A DNA stretch of 64,000 nt from Blasia pusilla (GCA_050084515.1 CM114271.1:22320001-22384000); one strand, 5' to 3'. Positions 24,720-37,991 are shown, numbered from the stretch's first letter. The notes: a model not told the origin generated them from the letters alone. A program made the numbers and translations.

Positions 24720-25260
24720 AGGTTCTTAATGATAAGCATAAAACTTTATTTATGAGTTTATAAGATCATATGTTTAGATCATTACTTCTCCAAGGACCAT
24801 CAAGGTGTGGTAAGACATTTTTAATATCCTTCTTATTCAAAATTTGGAAGTTTTAAAATATATTTTATCTCCCAACAATATCTATAAAAATCGTTGTAGT
24901 TAGGCTTCATGTTGATGCCACAACAATTTACTCGGCCTTTGCAATACCAACATGGAAGACTTGCCTTCAATGTATATAATATTGATATTTGACGCTTATT
25001 TACGGTTGAAATAATCTCTCGTAATGATTTTTGATGAATGTTCCCTGTTCACGTCAATCAATTTTTTTTTAAATCATAGCCATGGGCCTCAACAAGGCCT
25101 TTCCATAATATTGGATGTAATTTAAGGGTAAATTAATTATACTTGTTGGGGATCTTTATTAGTTACCTCCAATATATATCACGAATCCACTACCTTTTGT
25201 CATGGTTTTCATTTAAGTTCCTCCGTATTCGTGTCAAATCTACAAATCTACGAGCTAACA
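24720..25260 (+). pseudogene. Pif1/RecD-type helicase relic
   Basis: Three helicase motifs appear in order: a Walker A box LLLQGPSRCGKTF at about 24780-24823, a Walker B box LVMIFDECSL near 25017-25046, and a motif of the GDxxQLPP type near 25146-25185 in which the glutamine codon is replaced by TAG. Stops and frameshifts separate them, so the gene is dead. The QLPP form is typical of Pif1/RecD-type helicases, whereas the Helitron helicase at 38-39.8 kb has GGDFRQVFPV, so this relic probably comes from a different source. Which element or gene it came from cannot be told. Confidence 0.5.
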
Positions 25261-28200
25261 ACACTTGTGAGACTCTCTGATGTTCCACATTATTTGAACC
25301 TCTTGAACTCGGTTAGGCGTACTATACCTACAACACTAGAGATATAAGAATGTGACTATTTTATGTTGGAGAATGAGGCAATAGATTTTATTTACTCATA
25401 TTTAACCATAGTATGTATTTGTTATATAGATAATAGCATTTTCAATGTTTAAGCTCTTTGATGTTTGTTTGGTGATGTGTACATAATAAAGTTTGGAGTA
25501 AAATCAAACACACCTTCAAGTCTAGAATTCAGTTCTTGGGTTAAAGATGAGGAATTCCACTTGCTAGATATTGTAATGTAATGCTTATTTCTAATATGAA
25601 CTTGAAAATCCAAGGAGCCAATGAATCCTTAGCCACTATTTCTAATTTGATTTATGATGACGATGATCTTATAATAATTGTAGTGCAATTTTATCAAATG
25701 GCAAGTTAGTCAACAACACTATATCTAAATTTGCAACTCTTAGGTATGACTCGGAAAAAAATTATGTTGCAAAGACGTTCCCACCACTCCTTGGTTATGC
25801 CGTGATATGATTAAAAAAGCCAAGGGGCCACTATAAACAATCGTTGTTTGTTTTTTATTAGATATTTTTTTTGCAATTGGACTAACATATGTTATGTTAT
25901 CATGAATGAAGCAAAAACATCAAATTAGGATATTTGGATAACTCCAACATGAGATTCCAAAGTGTTCAACCCGTTCATAATTTTATGCTTCTATCATGAG
26001 ACTAGTAAAAATTTGCAACATGCTGCAATGCAGAGAAGGGAAGTACAACCATGTTAAGTGCTCACTCTATCCATGTGAGTCGATCTTTCCAAAGTACCAA
26101 GGGCCTTCCATTGTACAAGCATGATATAAATTTTGTCATGCACGTGGAAGCAACCTTACCAACACACTAACCTCTAATAAAGGTATATATATGATTTGGT
26201 ATTACTACCAAATCATTTAAATTTTCTAATCTATGTCGGTACTTTAATATGAGTTGAATTTTGCTTCTCTAGTTTATGCAAAATACTTGGATTTCACAAG
26301 TATAATACTCGACGATATCAACATACATTAAGAGGAAGTCCATTCAATCTGCATACAACCTATAGATAATCAAATCAAATATTTAGATAACTTAGGCTTC
26401 ATATTAGTCTTATGGGAGCATGGGGTTATTAGACATCAGATCCAAGCCCTCATTAGTTAGGGGCAAGAGTGGGAATCCAAACTACGCAAAAGCAATAAGG
26501 ATGGGCCTCCTACAAGTAGCACTAGCTTGATGTATTCAAAGTCATCCACAATATTGTAATATTTCCCTTTTTCTTATTGTAAACTCATATCTCTTAAGTA
26601 AGTCTTTGAAAACTTACTAGTTTATAGCTTATGTTCTTTGTGAGTATAAGGAATTCATAAAGATGCACTCAAGTTCAGAAACATATATTTTAAGGAGACA
26701 ACATTAACAAGGAACATTAATACATTAATAAGGATGCCACAAGTTTCAGGTGGTATTAGGCTAGATCAACTCTGCTTGTTGACACATGAGATGCACCTGC
26801 TTACGAGAATGTTGTTGGATTTGTTTGCAGTAAAGACAATTTACTTATTTGATAAAATGAAGTTAGTTCGTGAAGCATGAGAGCTATCTCCCTTTGAGCC
26901 CCTCCCAATCAACCTTGACAATTTGCACTTTCCTATATTTCCATCATTTAAAGATTTCATTATAGTAACATCTATTTTTTGGCATTATTGCTAACAAAGT
27001 TTCAACCTCTAATGTAGCTTAAAATTCGTCAGTCCCACAAGCCAAAGCTCCAATCAAAGGTGTTTTCTGTGATTCTTATGACCCAAGTGATCTGATTGCA
27101 CTTCCCAACAGTGCAAGTATGCATAAGAATAAGCTTATTAAGAGCTTTTAATCTCAACCAAGAGTCCGACATTTGTGCCCTTTGTTGTTTTCTTGTAATG
27201 GATATTAAATACGAGTTCTTTGGCATGTACTTGTTATATGCATATCTCATAAGTTGGATATTACGTATACATGACATCTATATTTTCATCTACATAGAGA
27301 CTTGCACTATGCTGTCTTAAAATTTCCATTACTACACATTAATAGATCAAAATTTGAACTTGGTCATAAGATAATACTTCAGTAATATCAATAGAAGTTT
27401 CTATTGAATTTCTCTAAGTTACATTTGACTATGATTTTCAACTACAGTTCAAGATAAGTTCCGCCTACTAATACTTGTTACATATGAGTATTGATATTGT
27501 AGGTGTCCCAAGTGTGTCGAACCAAACCACATTTGATTGAGTTCTCATAGAGGTGGCTCTAGATCATTAACTAGATATGATGCATTTAGTGTCATTCATA
27601 TTGATGTAGTAAGAGTCCATATATTACATCCATTTGGTAGATTTTGATGACATCCATATTATTTGCATACTGACTATCTGATCGTTGTACTTCAAATGGT
27701 CATTTTGGTACATTGAGTAATAGATCTTCTAAACTTCATTCCTTTTCCATGATTCACCAATTGGAGGAGTTTTTTTGCTTATGTATTTGTCACTCTCAAG
27801 TTCCAACGCTAATATCTTCAATGCCTTAAACATACAAACTTGTATTTGGTTTGAATTTGGAAGAGATCTTCTATTAGCTACATGATTAACTTCCAATCTG
27901 TTTGGTTAAATGCTCTAACAATATGTGCTCAATGACATATAACATGAGTTAAAATTTTTTCCCCAAATTGTCTTCTTATTATTGTTATATCATGTCCTTT
28001 ACATTCTTGAACTTGCCGATAAGAGCGATTTCATGTTCATTTCTATTTCATCTGAGGATTTATGTTCACCATGCTAATCATGAAAAATGCCTAGGGTGCA
28101 AATATTTTTATGTTAGCTCTGTATATTATGTTCACTCTAATATTCATCGTTTCAAAACTTTCGCAACACATATGCTTAAATTTCAATACTTTGCTCTTCA

Positions 28201-28540
28201 TGCTGTTGGAAAATCTTCAGCAAGTCCTGTGTGTATCTTAATTTGATTTCTTTAATAATCATAACTATTTGTTATCTCAAAACTTCTAACCTACGTTTGA
28301 TGAGTGCATCGATTCTTACAATCCCAACTCACTCCTTCCATTTGAAAAACCATTGTTTATAATTCATTTACTTCTATTCAACATATCCTTTACTTATGTT
28401 CTATTCATTCTATTCTTTATTTCCAATGGAGAAGTGCCAAATATACCATCATATTCTAGGTTGCACATTGCTTGAATTCTATGTTCATCTTTACATCTCT
28501 ACAACTTTAGGGTACATATATGGTAAGTTTCAAGAATTTA
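25260..28540. other. AT-rich gene-poor stretch
   Basis: Six-frame reading gives only short, broken frames. Some protein-like but interrupted sequence follows the helicase relic up to about 26.5 kb and may be its continuation. I see no gene, RNA or mobile-element boundary here. Confidence 0.35.
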
Positions 28541-28542
28541 GC

Positions 28543-28878
28543 ATATGCAATGAATGAAGGAGAGGTAATTATGGAAAGTATTACACAACAGGTCGGAGGA
28601 TTTTTTTTCACTAGAACCAATACATAGCCGGTATTTCATAACTGGAAACCGTAAAAATCGGATTTCGAACTTATTTTGAGATACCTTGCAAAGAAAACCC
28701 GCAATTTAGGATATGCAATGGATGAAGGAGAGGCTATTATGGAAAGTATTACACAACACGTCCAACGAGTTTTTCCACCGGAACCAATACATAACTGGTA
28801 TTTCATAACTAGAAACGGTAAAGCCGGATTTCGAAGTGATTTTCAGATACCTCGCAAAGAAAACCCCCCATTTCATGC
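28543..28878 (+). repeat. Direct tandem duplication with a 168-bp unit
   Basis: The unit beginning ATATGCAATGAATGAAGG at 28543 recurs at 28711 (ATATGCAATGGATGAAGG), and the tail ATACCTTGCAAAGAAAACCC at 28681 recurs near 28848, an offset of 167-168 bp throughout. The second unit keeps an open frame (28676-28900) containing EGEAIMESITQHVQRVFPPE and HNWYFITRNGKAGF; the first is disrupted. I do not recognise the peptide. Confidence 0.75.
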
Positions 28879-28899
28879 CAATTTTTTTCGACCGGTTTA

Positions 28900-29955
28900 A
28901 CCGACTACGATTACTCCTAACCTCGATCTCCCTGTCATTGTCACACAATTCACTACTCCAAAACTAAATTACAACTCCATGAATTAATGGAATGGCACAC
29001 TCTAGTTTACTTTTAAACCGAACACCCAACCCACAGATTAGGGATTACCTGGTGGGTTAGGTGTCGTTCACCTAACGATTGACGCTTTCCTTCCTTCGAG
29101 ATGGAACAGAAATGACATGTATTCTTTTGAAGCACGGGAAGGAAATGGGAGTTCAGTTCGCTTTGGACTCCGAAGGGGAGGAGAAGAGATCTGTTGAGTA
29201 GTGTCGGAAGTGGAGGAATGCAGGAAATGAGTTTGGATGGTTTTCAATTCGAGGTACAGGAGCTCTGGTCGTTTTCATTTAAAAATTGATTTAGAAATGT
29301 GGAGGTGAATGAATCGGCGACTGAGAATCGCACAATTTGGTGGATCTGGAGTCTTATTGTACTTGGAAAGCTTGGTGTCTGTCGAGGATACTTGGGAGCA
29401 CTGCGTAGGTGATTTCTTGAGTCTGTGGTGCAATCAAAGCCGCGATTCTTTCAATTCTGTAGGGGAGTGGTTGTCTGCCGGTGTTCTCGCGTGTGGATCG
29501 TGGAAAGGGATCCATCTCAGTGGTTTTGATGCTCTGAAGCGATGTCGTTTGGATGATGCAGGACTTTTCGTCACCCTCAGAAGCGTAGGATCTCTTCTAC
29601 ACCGCAATGGGAATCGATCTTCAACTGTGATGCGCAGAAAGACGATATATGGGGGTTTAGGGTTTAGGGAGATGCGGTCGGAGTGACAGTGGAGTCGGTA
29701 GAGTTTGTGGAGATGCTGAGAAAGCGCAGGGGACAGAAAGATCTTACCAGTGCGGTGCGGTTTCCTTGCAAATGACGCTGGGGCAACAATGTTCATTCTC
29801 CAATTGAATATTTTTGCTCCGGATGTAGAGGAATCTGCAAGGCCCTCTAGATTCCCTCCTTCAGTTCTCCGCTGGCTCAGCTTGCGACTCTGATTTCCTT
29901 CAGCTGCTGCTCTGGGACCTGGCACCCGCATTCTCCTCATCTCTCTCAGAAGCGC
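28900..29955 (+). other. Upstream region of the OTP51-like gene
   Basis: Presumed promoter and 5' leader. A forward frame at 29309-29686 and a long minus-strand frame at 29434-30066 exist, but neither resembles a protein family and the second overlaps the start of the OTP51-like gene antisense. No TATA element could be placed with confidence. Confidence 0.35.
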
Positions 29956-32900
29956 ATGAACAGCCTTCAAACGGGGGCTCTCGAAGGCTTCGCTATGTGG
30001 ATATCCTTTCGGAGGCCTTTGAACAGAGCATTTTTTCGTACACTTGCTTTCCATCGGTCTCCGCAAGAGTTTAAAGGAGATCCTCTGAATGACAGTGTTG
30101 GCCAGGGTGCGAAACGGCCTGCCAAATTTCTAGACACAAGCTCTAGGTCCGGTGATGGCGATCAGCAGCCCCGCTGGTCCCAAGGAAACGAAATTTCCGA
30201 GTCTGGCCAGATCCGCAGACAAAATTTCGCCGGTTTTCATGAAAGAAATCACAGGCACGATGGATTGGAAGGACAAAGGAGGAGCTCGGAAGGGCTGGGA
30301 AGAGCTTCAAGATACTCACAAAGTAGGGAAAGGGATTCTCCAGGCACCGAGGCCCATTTCGTAGGCGAGAAGGAGTCCATAGGAGAGAGAAGGGGGATAG
30401 AAAGAACTCCTGAGAGAAGGCTGGATGGTTCTGGTTCCCGACGCCAACCTGATGTGGCTCCCCGTTCTAGAGATAGCGGAGATCAGCACTACGGATACTC
30501 GTTCCGAAATTCGAATTCAGAGGTGGGCGAATTTCGTAAAATAGATACTGGAAGTTCTCGTGGGAGAAGCGATAGACATGATTTCGTGGAAAGAGAAAGG
30601 AGGAGATTGGATTCGCGAAGTAGCGAGTCTTACAGAGGACGAAGTTCAGTTGACACAGACAGCAGGCAGATGGGTTCTCAAGTGACTGAGGAGTCGGGTG
30701 CTCGGGCCCAAACCTATCCGCGTCGTCAAGAAGGAGAGAAGAAATGGCAATTTGCCGTGAGGAAAAAGCAGCAGCTCGCCGGATGGAGTCGAGGCCAGAC
30801 AAGGAAGTCGACGCAGAAGTTTGTGGACGATGAAGATCTCGGGGACGAACCGCTGGGAGATGAATGGAGGCAGAAGAAGATGGCGTGGCTTTGCAAGGAG
30901 ATCCCAGGGCTCAAACCCCGTGGAGTCGTGACTATTTTGAATGAGCAACGTAAGTGGATAAATGCGACAGACGTTAAGTACATCGTGCAGCATTTACTCC
31001 GGATCGGCCAGTTCTTACGCGCCCACAGAGTAAGTGCTGGTCGTCTCACATCCGAGTCTGTATGGTGATTCTCAACAATATTCAGGCAAACGTTGTGAGC
31101 AATTTTCGCAGGTCCGAGCAGCAAGCTTCTGCACATTCAAGACTATATAACTTGGTCGGTGTCGTTTGATCAAGCCATTCAACTTGGCAGTGGATCTCCC
31201 AGCATCGAACGGATATCTCCGAGCAATACCAGCTGGGTTTAGAATGACATTTTCCACACATAGGTTTTTGTAAGAGCAATAGGCACTCGAAGAACTGACT
31301 GTCGACTCTGTGTGTTGTTTTTTGGAGCAGGTTTTAAAATGGGAGATGCAGCAACCTTGGTACGAGTACAACTTCGAGCTCAATACTGCAGTGGCCAATT
31401 CTCTCGGAGAAAATAATAAGCTGAGCAGGACAAGGGACCTTTACGATCTGATGATTCAGAATAGAAAGGTGCCGGAGCTTTCCACCTATGTGTTACTGAT
31501 AAATTGCTACATTGCAGATGGGACCAATGAAGCTCTACAGAAAGCTGGGAGTCTTTTTAATCAAATGATTCAGATGGGGGGTTATGAACCCCCACCAACT
31601 CTCCGCTACAAGCTATTCAATGCCCTTCTACAAAAGAACTTTACGCATCTTGACCAGGCGGATGCAGTGTTCGGAGGCATAAAAAATAGTGGCTTGGCAG
31701 TTAGTGAAGAGATGTACAACTCACTCATTCTCTTACACGGAACAAATGGAAATCAAGAGAGAGTGGACTTCCTGATAGAGGAGATGAAGAAGACAGGTCT
31801 GAAGGTTGGGGAGGAAGTCTACGCTGCCATTATAAGAGCGTGTGTCAAGGATGGAAATATCATGAAAGGCGAGCAGGCATTCACTGACCTTAAAAGTGTT
31901 TGGGAGAAGCAGATTCCCTCTGTCTATGCCTCCTTGATCAAGATGTATGGTGACGCAGGTTTGCCAGAGAAAGCTTTGGAGAGTTTTGAGGAGATAAGAC
32001 TCAGCGGGATAAGTTTGAGCATAAATATTTATGAACCAATAATTGCAGTATTAGCTGCAGCTGGAAAGAGACAGCAAGCTGAGAAGCTCCTGAAGGAGGC
32101 TCAGGAAAGAGGCCTGCCATCAATGCAGGGATGCTATAATGCTGTAATGGGATTATACTCGAAGTCTGGGTTGATACATGAGCTGGAGACAACCTTTCAG
32201 GACATGCAGAGTGCAGGTTGCAAGCCAAATGCTGCGTCCTTCAATGCAGTTCTGGAGGGATATGTAAAGTGCGGATTTCTGGAAAAAGCAGAGGCTGTTT
32301 TTCAGGGCATGAAGATTGAGGGTAGAATTGGTCCTAACCAGAGGACCTTTGAGATAATGATTAAGGCTTATGGTGATGCAGGAAACTCAGAAAAATTGAA
32401 GGAAATGTTCCATGAACTGGCTGGCAGGAAGATGGCTGTTCCACATGGAGCAGCTGAAGTCTTAGAGAAAGCTGTCAGTCCAAAAAGGCTGGATGCGTTG
32501 AAAAACTCGAATCTCAAGCTTAACAGAAACCAAAGAGAATTGCTGGCAGGAGTGCTCCTGGGCGGAGCGCGTGTAGAAAGTCATGATAAGAATCGGACTT
32601 ATGAAATTCACTTTGGATTGGATCCTGATAGTGAAGGTCAATCTATCTTGATTAAACATTTGTATGAGCAGTTCTCTGACTGGTCAAAAGAAGCTCCGAG
32701 GGAGCAGCCCATGAGTGACATCAAAGATCCTCTGAAGTCTAAAACATTGCTAACTTTCCAGACTGTAAGCCATGGAGCTTTCCGGTTTTTTGCCCATCAG
32801 TATAGACCGGACAGGAAAGCGAAGATTCCAAGACTTATACATCGATGGCTCAGTCCTCAGGCCCTTGCTTATTGGTATATGTATGGGGGTTACAGGTGCC

Positions 32901-33145
32901 CTCAGACTGGAGGTATAATCCTGGATGCATCACCTTACAGTGGCAAGGAGCTCATGCTGGTGGTGGATGCCCTCAAGGCAAGAACCATTGATTGTGAGTC
33001 CAAGAGACAGAGTAAGGAAGGGCTGGTTCTTCGTGTTACAGGCAAGTCTGCGACTTGGCTTTGGAAATTAATGGAACCCTTTATTATTCCTGGGTTGAAG
33101 GTTTCATTGAAGCCTGAGGACAGAAGTGTCTGTGAACCTAGTTAG
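29956..33145 (+). CDS. OTP51: OTP51-like PPR protein with degenerate LAGLIDADG domain (chloroplast intron splicing)
   Basis: Two exons, 29956-31029 and 31331-33145, joined by a GT-AG intron, give 962 aa. In Arabidopsis the family member OTP51 is needed to splice ycf3 intron 2 in chloroplasts. The first exon encodes an arginine- and serine-rich N-terminus that fits a transit peptide; a second ATG at residue 14 (MWISFRRPLNRAFF) is a possible alternative start. A long charged region follows. Exon 2 begins VLKWEMQQPWYEYN and holds about eight pentatricopeptide repeats (roughly residues 385-740; for example SVYASLIKMYGDAGLPEKAL). The C-terminus carries two LAGLIDADG-like motifs, LLAGVLLGG near residue 762 and LAYWYMYGG near 871, both lacking the catalytic acidic residue. 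This suggests an RNA-binding, splicing role without nuclease activity. The protein is longer than the Arabidopsis one (about 850 aa), mainly in the N-terminal half. Confidence 0.88.
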
Positions 33146-35318
33146 AAAGTAAAGGATGTGACAGGTCAATTATGTAAAAGCTCAGCCACATCTGGAAGCA
33201 GTCAGGGTGTACATGCTGTTGGAACAGGTACTGATGTCTCTACCAAGTCTCTTGCACTCTTAGCACTTGATGCATTTTCATTGTTCATATGTCTTGCTAA
33301 GAAGTCGCATTCTACAATTCTACAGCGTCTTTCTATGCTGCTAATGTGCTTTTACATAATTTGAACCCTTTGCCACTAGTTTGCTTACAATGTGAGTCTG
33401 TTATTTGAAAGAACCGACATTGGTTAGCTCACATAGTGTTTCTTGCCGTGGCCTGACAATCTGATGTTTTAATGCAGCTAAGAGTTCTCACAATACAAGG
33501 CCAGCCACAGTGGAGGGTTAGGCTCATGTGGCACATAAGAGTTTCAACAAGGACATTTGAGTATTCTAGTATGAGAGGGGTATTGGCGCCAATGCACCGC
33601 AGTCCCAGAGAGAAAGTTGAGACTGTTACTTGGGTTTGGTCTCTTTCTGAAGCTTCCAGTTCAGACATCTCCACAGAAAATGGTACTAGAAGATACCATA
33701 CATCATGAAAAGTCACACATAGCCCATGGCCAGAACGTATAAACAAGGATACACCAAAGTATAAACAAGAATACATCAAAGTTTGCAACGGCCATTACTT
33801 TGGTGAAGAAATTTTGATGTTTGTGTGCTAAAATGTTGGACACTGTATTTTGGAATCTTCTTGTATCGTAGTGTCTTCTTGACTGTGATTAACAATAATC
33901 ATTCTGAGTATTGATTGCGTTTGAGAACTTTTGAAAGTAAACTGGGTAAATGTTATTGTATGGTAAGGTATTTAACATCCGCTGGTATCCGAACACCGAT
34001 CAGGTTTTAACAAATGTCGCAGATGGAGTTATGTAGGGAACTTTCTTTGAATACTATTTAAAATCCACCAGTTACGTGATAATAGGTCTTGTATCATTAT
34101 CACCACACATTCAAGGGTTTTAAGACAGTAGATACTGTAGAGTAAATCTGCTGGTAACATTCAATCAGCAGATGATGCCACGAAGTAGATTTTGTCATAG
34201 TTAAAAACTTTTGGCACTGATTATTGCACGAAATACAACAGATGTTGAGAAAAAATCCATTCCGTCTCACAGAGTGCTTTGTATTAGTAACTGGAGTAAG
34301 TTTTGAGGCTTTAAGAATTGTACATTGACATCGTGTTTCACAATGTCAGCAAATTGGACGGATGTTTCTCATCCATCACTTTTCTTAGTGGCATGGAACT
34401 GGCTGAAGTGGGATGTAATGCTAGTGGAATTGTCCTTTGCAGCATTGTGTTGGTATCACAAAAAAGGTGTAGAGAGGAATTCATAACCTGCCATTCCTCT
34501 CATTAATCTGCCGCAGGGTAGTAGGCTTGCTGTATTTTTGGGCACATGAGAGGGTAAACTCGTGATTGATAGGTCCCATCTTGCCAACCAAAAGCTTGAA
34601 GAGCCTTGTCTAATTTTTAAGAATGAGATTTCCTCTTCACTCCTCGTGTTTCTGCACATGGCAAGTAACAAATCAAGATCTGCACCCTATAGTCTGACAA
34701 GACATACTCTCAGCCAAGTGTGCACAACAAGAGAAGTGGCCATCATGTGAAGTGTTGAGCCTCTTTGATTCCCATGATCAACTCCTGCATAGATAATCGA
34801 ACCTCTTATCAACCTGAACTTACATTTTAACAAATGGCAATTACTTCAACCAGCCCAGATTAGGAGGTGACAATGGCTACATGACTCTGTACCTTGCTCT
34901 TCTACCATTGCCGTCACTTCATCTGTCGCTATGCTTCCATGGATCTACAGACAATCTCGCCAGTAGAGGGAGCCTTAGAATCCAGCAACTGGTGAGGTAG
35001 TGTCTTCACTCAAAGTAACAGTAGTAATTTAGGACACATCCAGCACAGCAAAAAAAGTGATTGGCGATCACTTCCTAATCTTTCCAAGACCCAGGCTGGA
35101 CGGAGTTTGTGGAGGCCAAGCAGAAAGTAATGATAGAAGAGACATGGATCGTAGATAATATATAACACACACGTAAGGTTCTGCTCTACTCAGTTTTCTT
35201 GAGAAGTGCATCTGGAAAAACCCTGAACCCTAAAGTGCATCCGAGCGAACATTGTTGCTATTTGAAGAGTTACAGATTTCCTGCTGCATGCCACTTCAAG
35301 CTCTTTCAGATCATGGAG
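33146..35318. other. Region between OTP51-like and RNase H2C genes
   Basis: About 2.2 kb between the 3' ends of two convergent genes. Short frames exist on both strands but none is convincing. It presumably includes 3' untranslated sequence of both genes. Confidence 0.4.
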
Positions 35319-37344
35319 TCATGATGATGATGACTTGGACTTTGAACTTACAACAGTGGAGAGGTGTAGCCAATCAAAGCAGCGTGGAACTGGATCAGAC
35401 TCTGAAGGCAAGACGTCATGGTTCCAATATGTCATGTCTCGGAACATAGACTGCGTCACCCATTCGTCAAATTTGGCCTCTTCAGCCCCTGAGTTAGCAC
35501 TGTTTCCTCCGGCTGAAATCCGGTTCTTCTCCAGAACATATCCTACAAAGAGGGAGAATAGATTAACAGAGTGTGTGAAACAATTCACTTTCTCATCTTC
35601 TTCAACTTTTGACATCACACAGACGCCGTGCCATGAATTCCCAGGCTGCTGAGCAGCTGTCAATAATCCCAAAGGAGTGCAAGGATTTAACGGGCCCTTA
35701 AGCAATTGCAGAAGATTAACATCTGACCCGTTATATAAATGGGCAGTGCTGAATAGTTCACCTGACTCTGCCTCTTCCATCGACCTCAATTACCATCATG
35801 CTTGCATTTACCCGAACATTCGTGCAAAGAAGGCAGCAGCAAGAGCGAGAGGTGCAGTAGGAGATATTGGCAGTAGCTGAACGAACGACGATAAAGTTGA
35901 TTGGAGGATCTCAGCTTCGCTTCTACTCTTCTCCACTTAGCTTCCATTGCTAAGATATATCAGAGCACATTGCTCTTCCTTAGATTCATCAGGGCTTTGA
36001 ACCGCCGTCCGCTTTGAAGTGAGAAGGCGCACAAATGATCCAGGGAAATACTCACCACAATAATTTGGAGGAAGTTCCAGCGTCGAGCCCAGCAACTTCC
36101 GTCCTCTAAATGCCGCCTCGCTTATCTCCATGTCATCCCTCCTCTCGCCTATTCTGAAGCAAAAATTGCAGATAAGCATCGTGTGCCATCAACGATTTTC
36201 AGCTGAACTGATCAAAGACATTTCCGCCATCGTCAGCTCTGTTCCCTTGCCAATCAATACTCACGATGGGAATTGTTATCCATGGCTGACTTCCTGCACC
36301 CCAACGAACCTCCAAGCCCACTCTCTTCCCGCCAAGCTTTCTCGACACAGTACACACACCATTATGCACTCGAACGAGAGAATAAATGGGACTGGAGTGT
36401 GACTACGGAATTCCACACTGAATCTCCGGAGAACCTAAACGGTGAGGAGATCAGTTACACGGAGAGAAACAAGCGCTAGTCATGATGGACTTTCCGATCA
36501 CCCTACCCTATCCTGCCCAAACACTCACTTCATACATCGACCATCGTACAAAGACTAGGCACACTCGTAGACGAATCCTCGGACGAGCCATAAACACTGC
36601 ATTCGATTAGCAAGTCAGTGAACAGACGCTATAGAAATAGACGAGAATCCCACACATTCGCGCCTTCCACTTCTGCATCCACTGCCCCTCGCTCGACACG
36701 CCAGTCGCAACAGGCCTCATGGCCTTCAGTATGGAAACACTCAGTGGATGCAGCAACAGAGATTGTGCACATCGACTCCTCCAGAAGTCTGTGCAGGATG
36801 CGTTTCCTGCTTCTCAACGTGCTTCATCCCGCTCACGAACAGAGTGCAGCAACAGAGATTGCGACCATAAACACCTCAAGCCTATGGAGGATACATTCCC
36901 CCCAGCTCATGGGCACAAGAAACACGGCCTTCCCTTCACGCCCTATTACCAGGGAACGTGAAGTCCACAGTTGAGACCGAAACCACTCAGTGAATCCAGA
37001 GGACATGCATCCATTTCCCGCTCCTCAAACCCACAAGAAACACAGCCATTGACGCCCCACTACAGAGAACTCGGGCGAGAAAACACTCAGTGAATCAATC
37101 CTGCGAGAGAAATTCTGAGTCCGGATGCGATGCACAGATTCTCTACTTCTGAAAACCGCTGACAGCGCGGGCCCTGACGTGCATTACCAGTGGGTTTAGG
37201 CGTGAAGAAGTGGGACACCGGCGCCGGGCCGTAGTGGTTGATGCAGCACGGCATCATGTGCATAGCTCCGCTCATGTCCATGCAATCATCCGTCACTCGG
37301 ACGACTCCCATAGCTCCATCGCTCCCTCCCGCCCGCATCTCCAT
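35319..37344 (-). CDS. RNASEH2C: Ribonuclease H2 subunit C
   Basis: Three exons on the minus strand, 37344-37188, 36148-36056 and 35542-35319, give 474 nt (157 aa), the usual length in plants; introns are GT-AG and each junction splits a glycine codon. RNase H2 removes ribonucleotides embedded in DNA and RNA from RNA:DNA hybrids; subunit C is a small non-catalytic partner that with subunit B supports the catalytic subunit A. Family landmarks are MPCCINHYGPAPVSHFFTPK in exon 1, AAFRGRKLLGSTLELPPNYC in exon 2, and GYVLEKN, FRDMTYWNHDVLPSESDP and FDWLHL in exon 3. The start is the first ATG after an in-frame stop; the second ATG two codons on is also possible. The first intron (1039 bp) contains imperfect repeats of a phrase like TGCAGCAACAGAGATTG. 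The gene lies about 610 bp from the 3' end of a Helitron. Confidence 0.9.
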
Positions 37345-37956
37345 CCTTCCGCACTCCAACTCCTCCGGATCTCCACCGTATCGATTCTCGCGCTCCCTTC
37401 TCTCCTCCTCTTCGTCTCCTCTTCCGCTTCTCCGCCGAATCGATCCTCGCACTCCTGATCACCTCTCTTCTTCTGCTCTCCACCGAATCGATCCTCGCGC
37501 TCCCTTCTTTTCGACTGATTCTTTTCTCCGCCCACAAAAAGAGAGAGGCACAGAGAGACGGACCTCTGCTTCGTAACAGATAACAGACACAGAGATTCTG
37601 AAATAGAATCTCTCTCTTGTGCTTCAAAAGACACAGAGAGAGAGAGAGAGGGTGAGAGACGTTGCTTCGTACCCGCGATAGAAACCGGGTTACCGTTGCC
37701 AACTGTGGTAGGGGGGGTTCTACTGTGCCATACAAGGGGGGTGCTTTTATGGGGCTACTCAAAGGAGGCTTGTAGAGGGGGTGTTATAGGGCTACTCAAG
37801 GAGGTGTGATCGACACTCGCATAGTCCCCTGAGGACGACACACGCGGTTTTTGTTACGGCCCCTGCAAAGACTCCCTTTTTTTTCCACTTTTTTACTAAT
37901 TATTTCCTCTTCCACCTCTCTCACAAGGCCGCACATTGGTTTCAGAATATTAAGAA
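37345..37956 (-). other. Upstream region of RNASEH2C
   Basis: This contains the presumed leader and promoter of RNASEH2C, with pyrimidine-rich sequence on the coding strand and an AG dinucleotide run at 37635-37650. Overlapping minus-strand frames (37286-37762, 37293-37634) are serine/arginine-rich and not credible genes. At 37.7-37.8 kb a phrase like GGGGCTACTCAA occurs twice. Confidence 0.4.
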
Positions 37957-37991
37957 CTAGTAAGGTGCCCGTGCGATGCACGCGTGAGGGA
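37957..37991 (-). repeat. Helitron 3' terminus (hairpin plus CTAG)
   Basis: The terminal stem is formed by GTGC and GCAC around GAT within CCGTGCGATGCACGC; CTAG ends the element about 10 bases after it. The equivalent sequences at 1812-1840 and 1773-1802 share the ACCTTACTA(A/G) or ACTTACTAG end. Confidence 0.75.

Noticed and set aside
29434-30066. Minus-strand open frame of 210 codons
   Set aside because: It lies antisense to the start of the OTP51-like gene, has no recognisable domain and is probably a shadow of GC-rich leader and coding sequence.
37286-37762. Overlapping Arg/Ser-rich minus-strand frames
   Set aside because: They overlap the RNASEH2C leader and first exon in other frames and follow purine-rich simple sequence.
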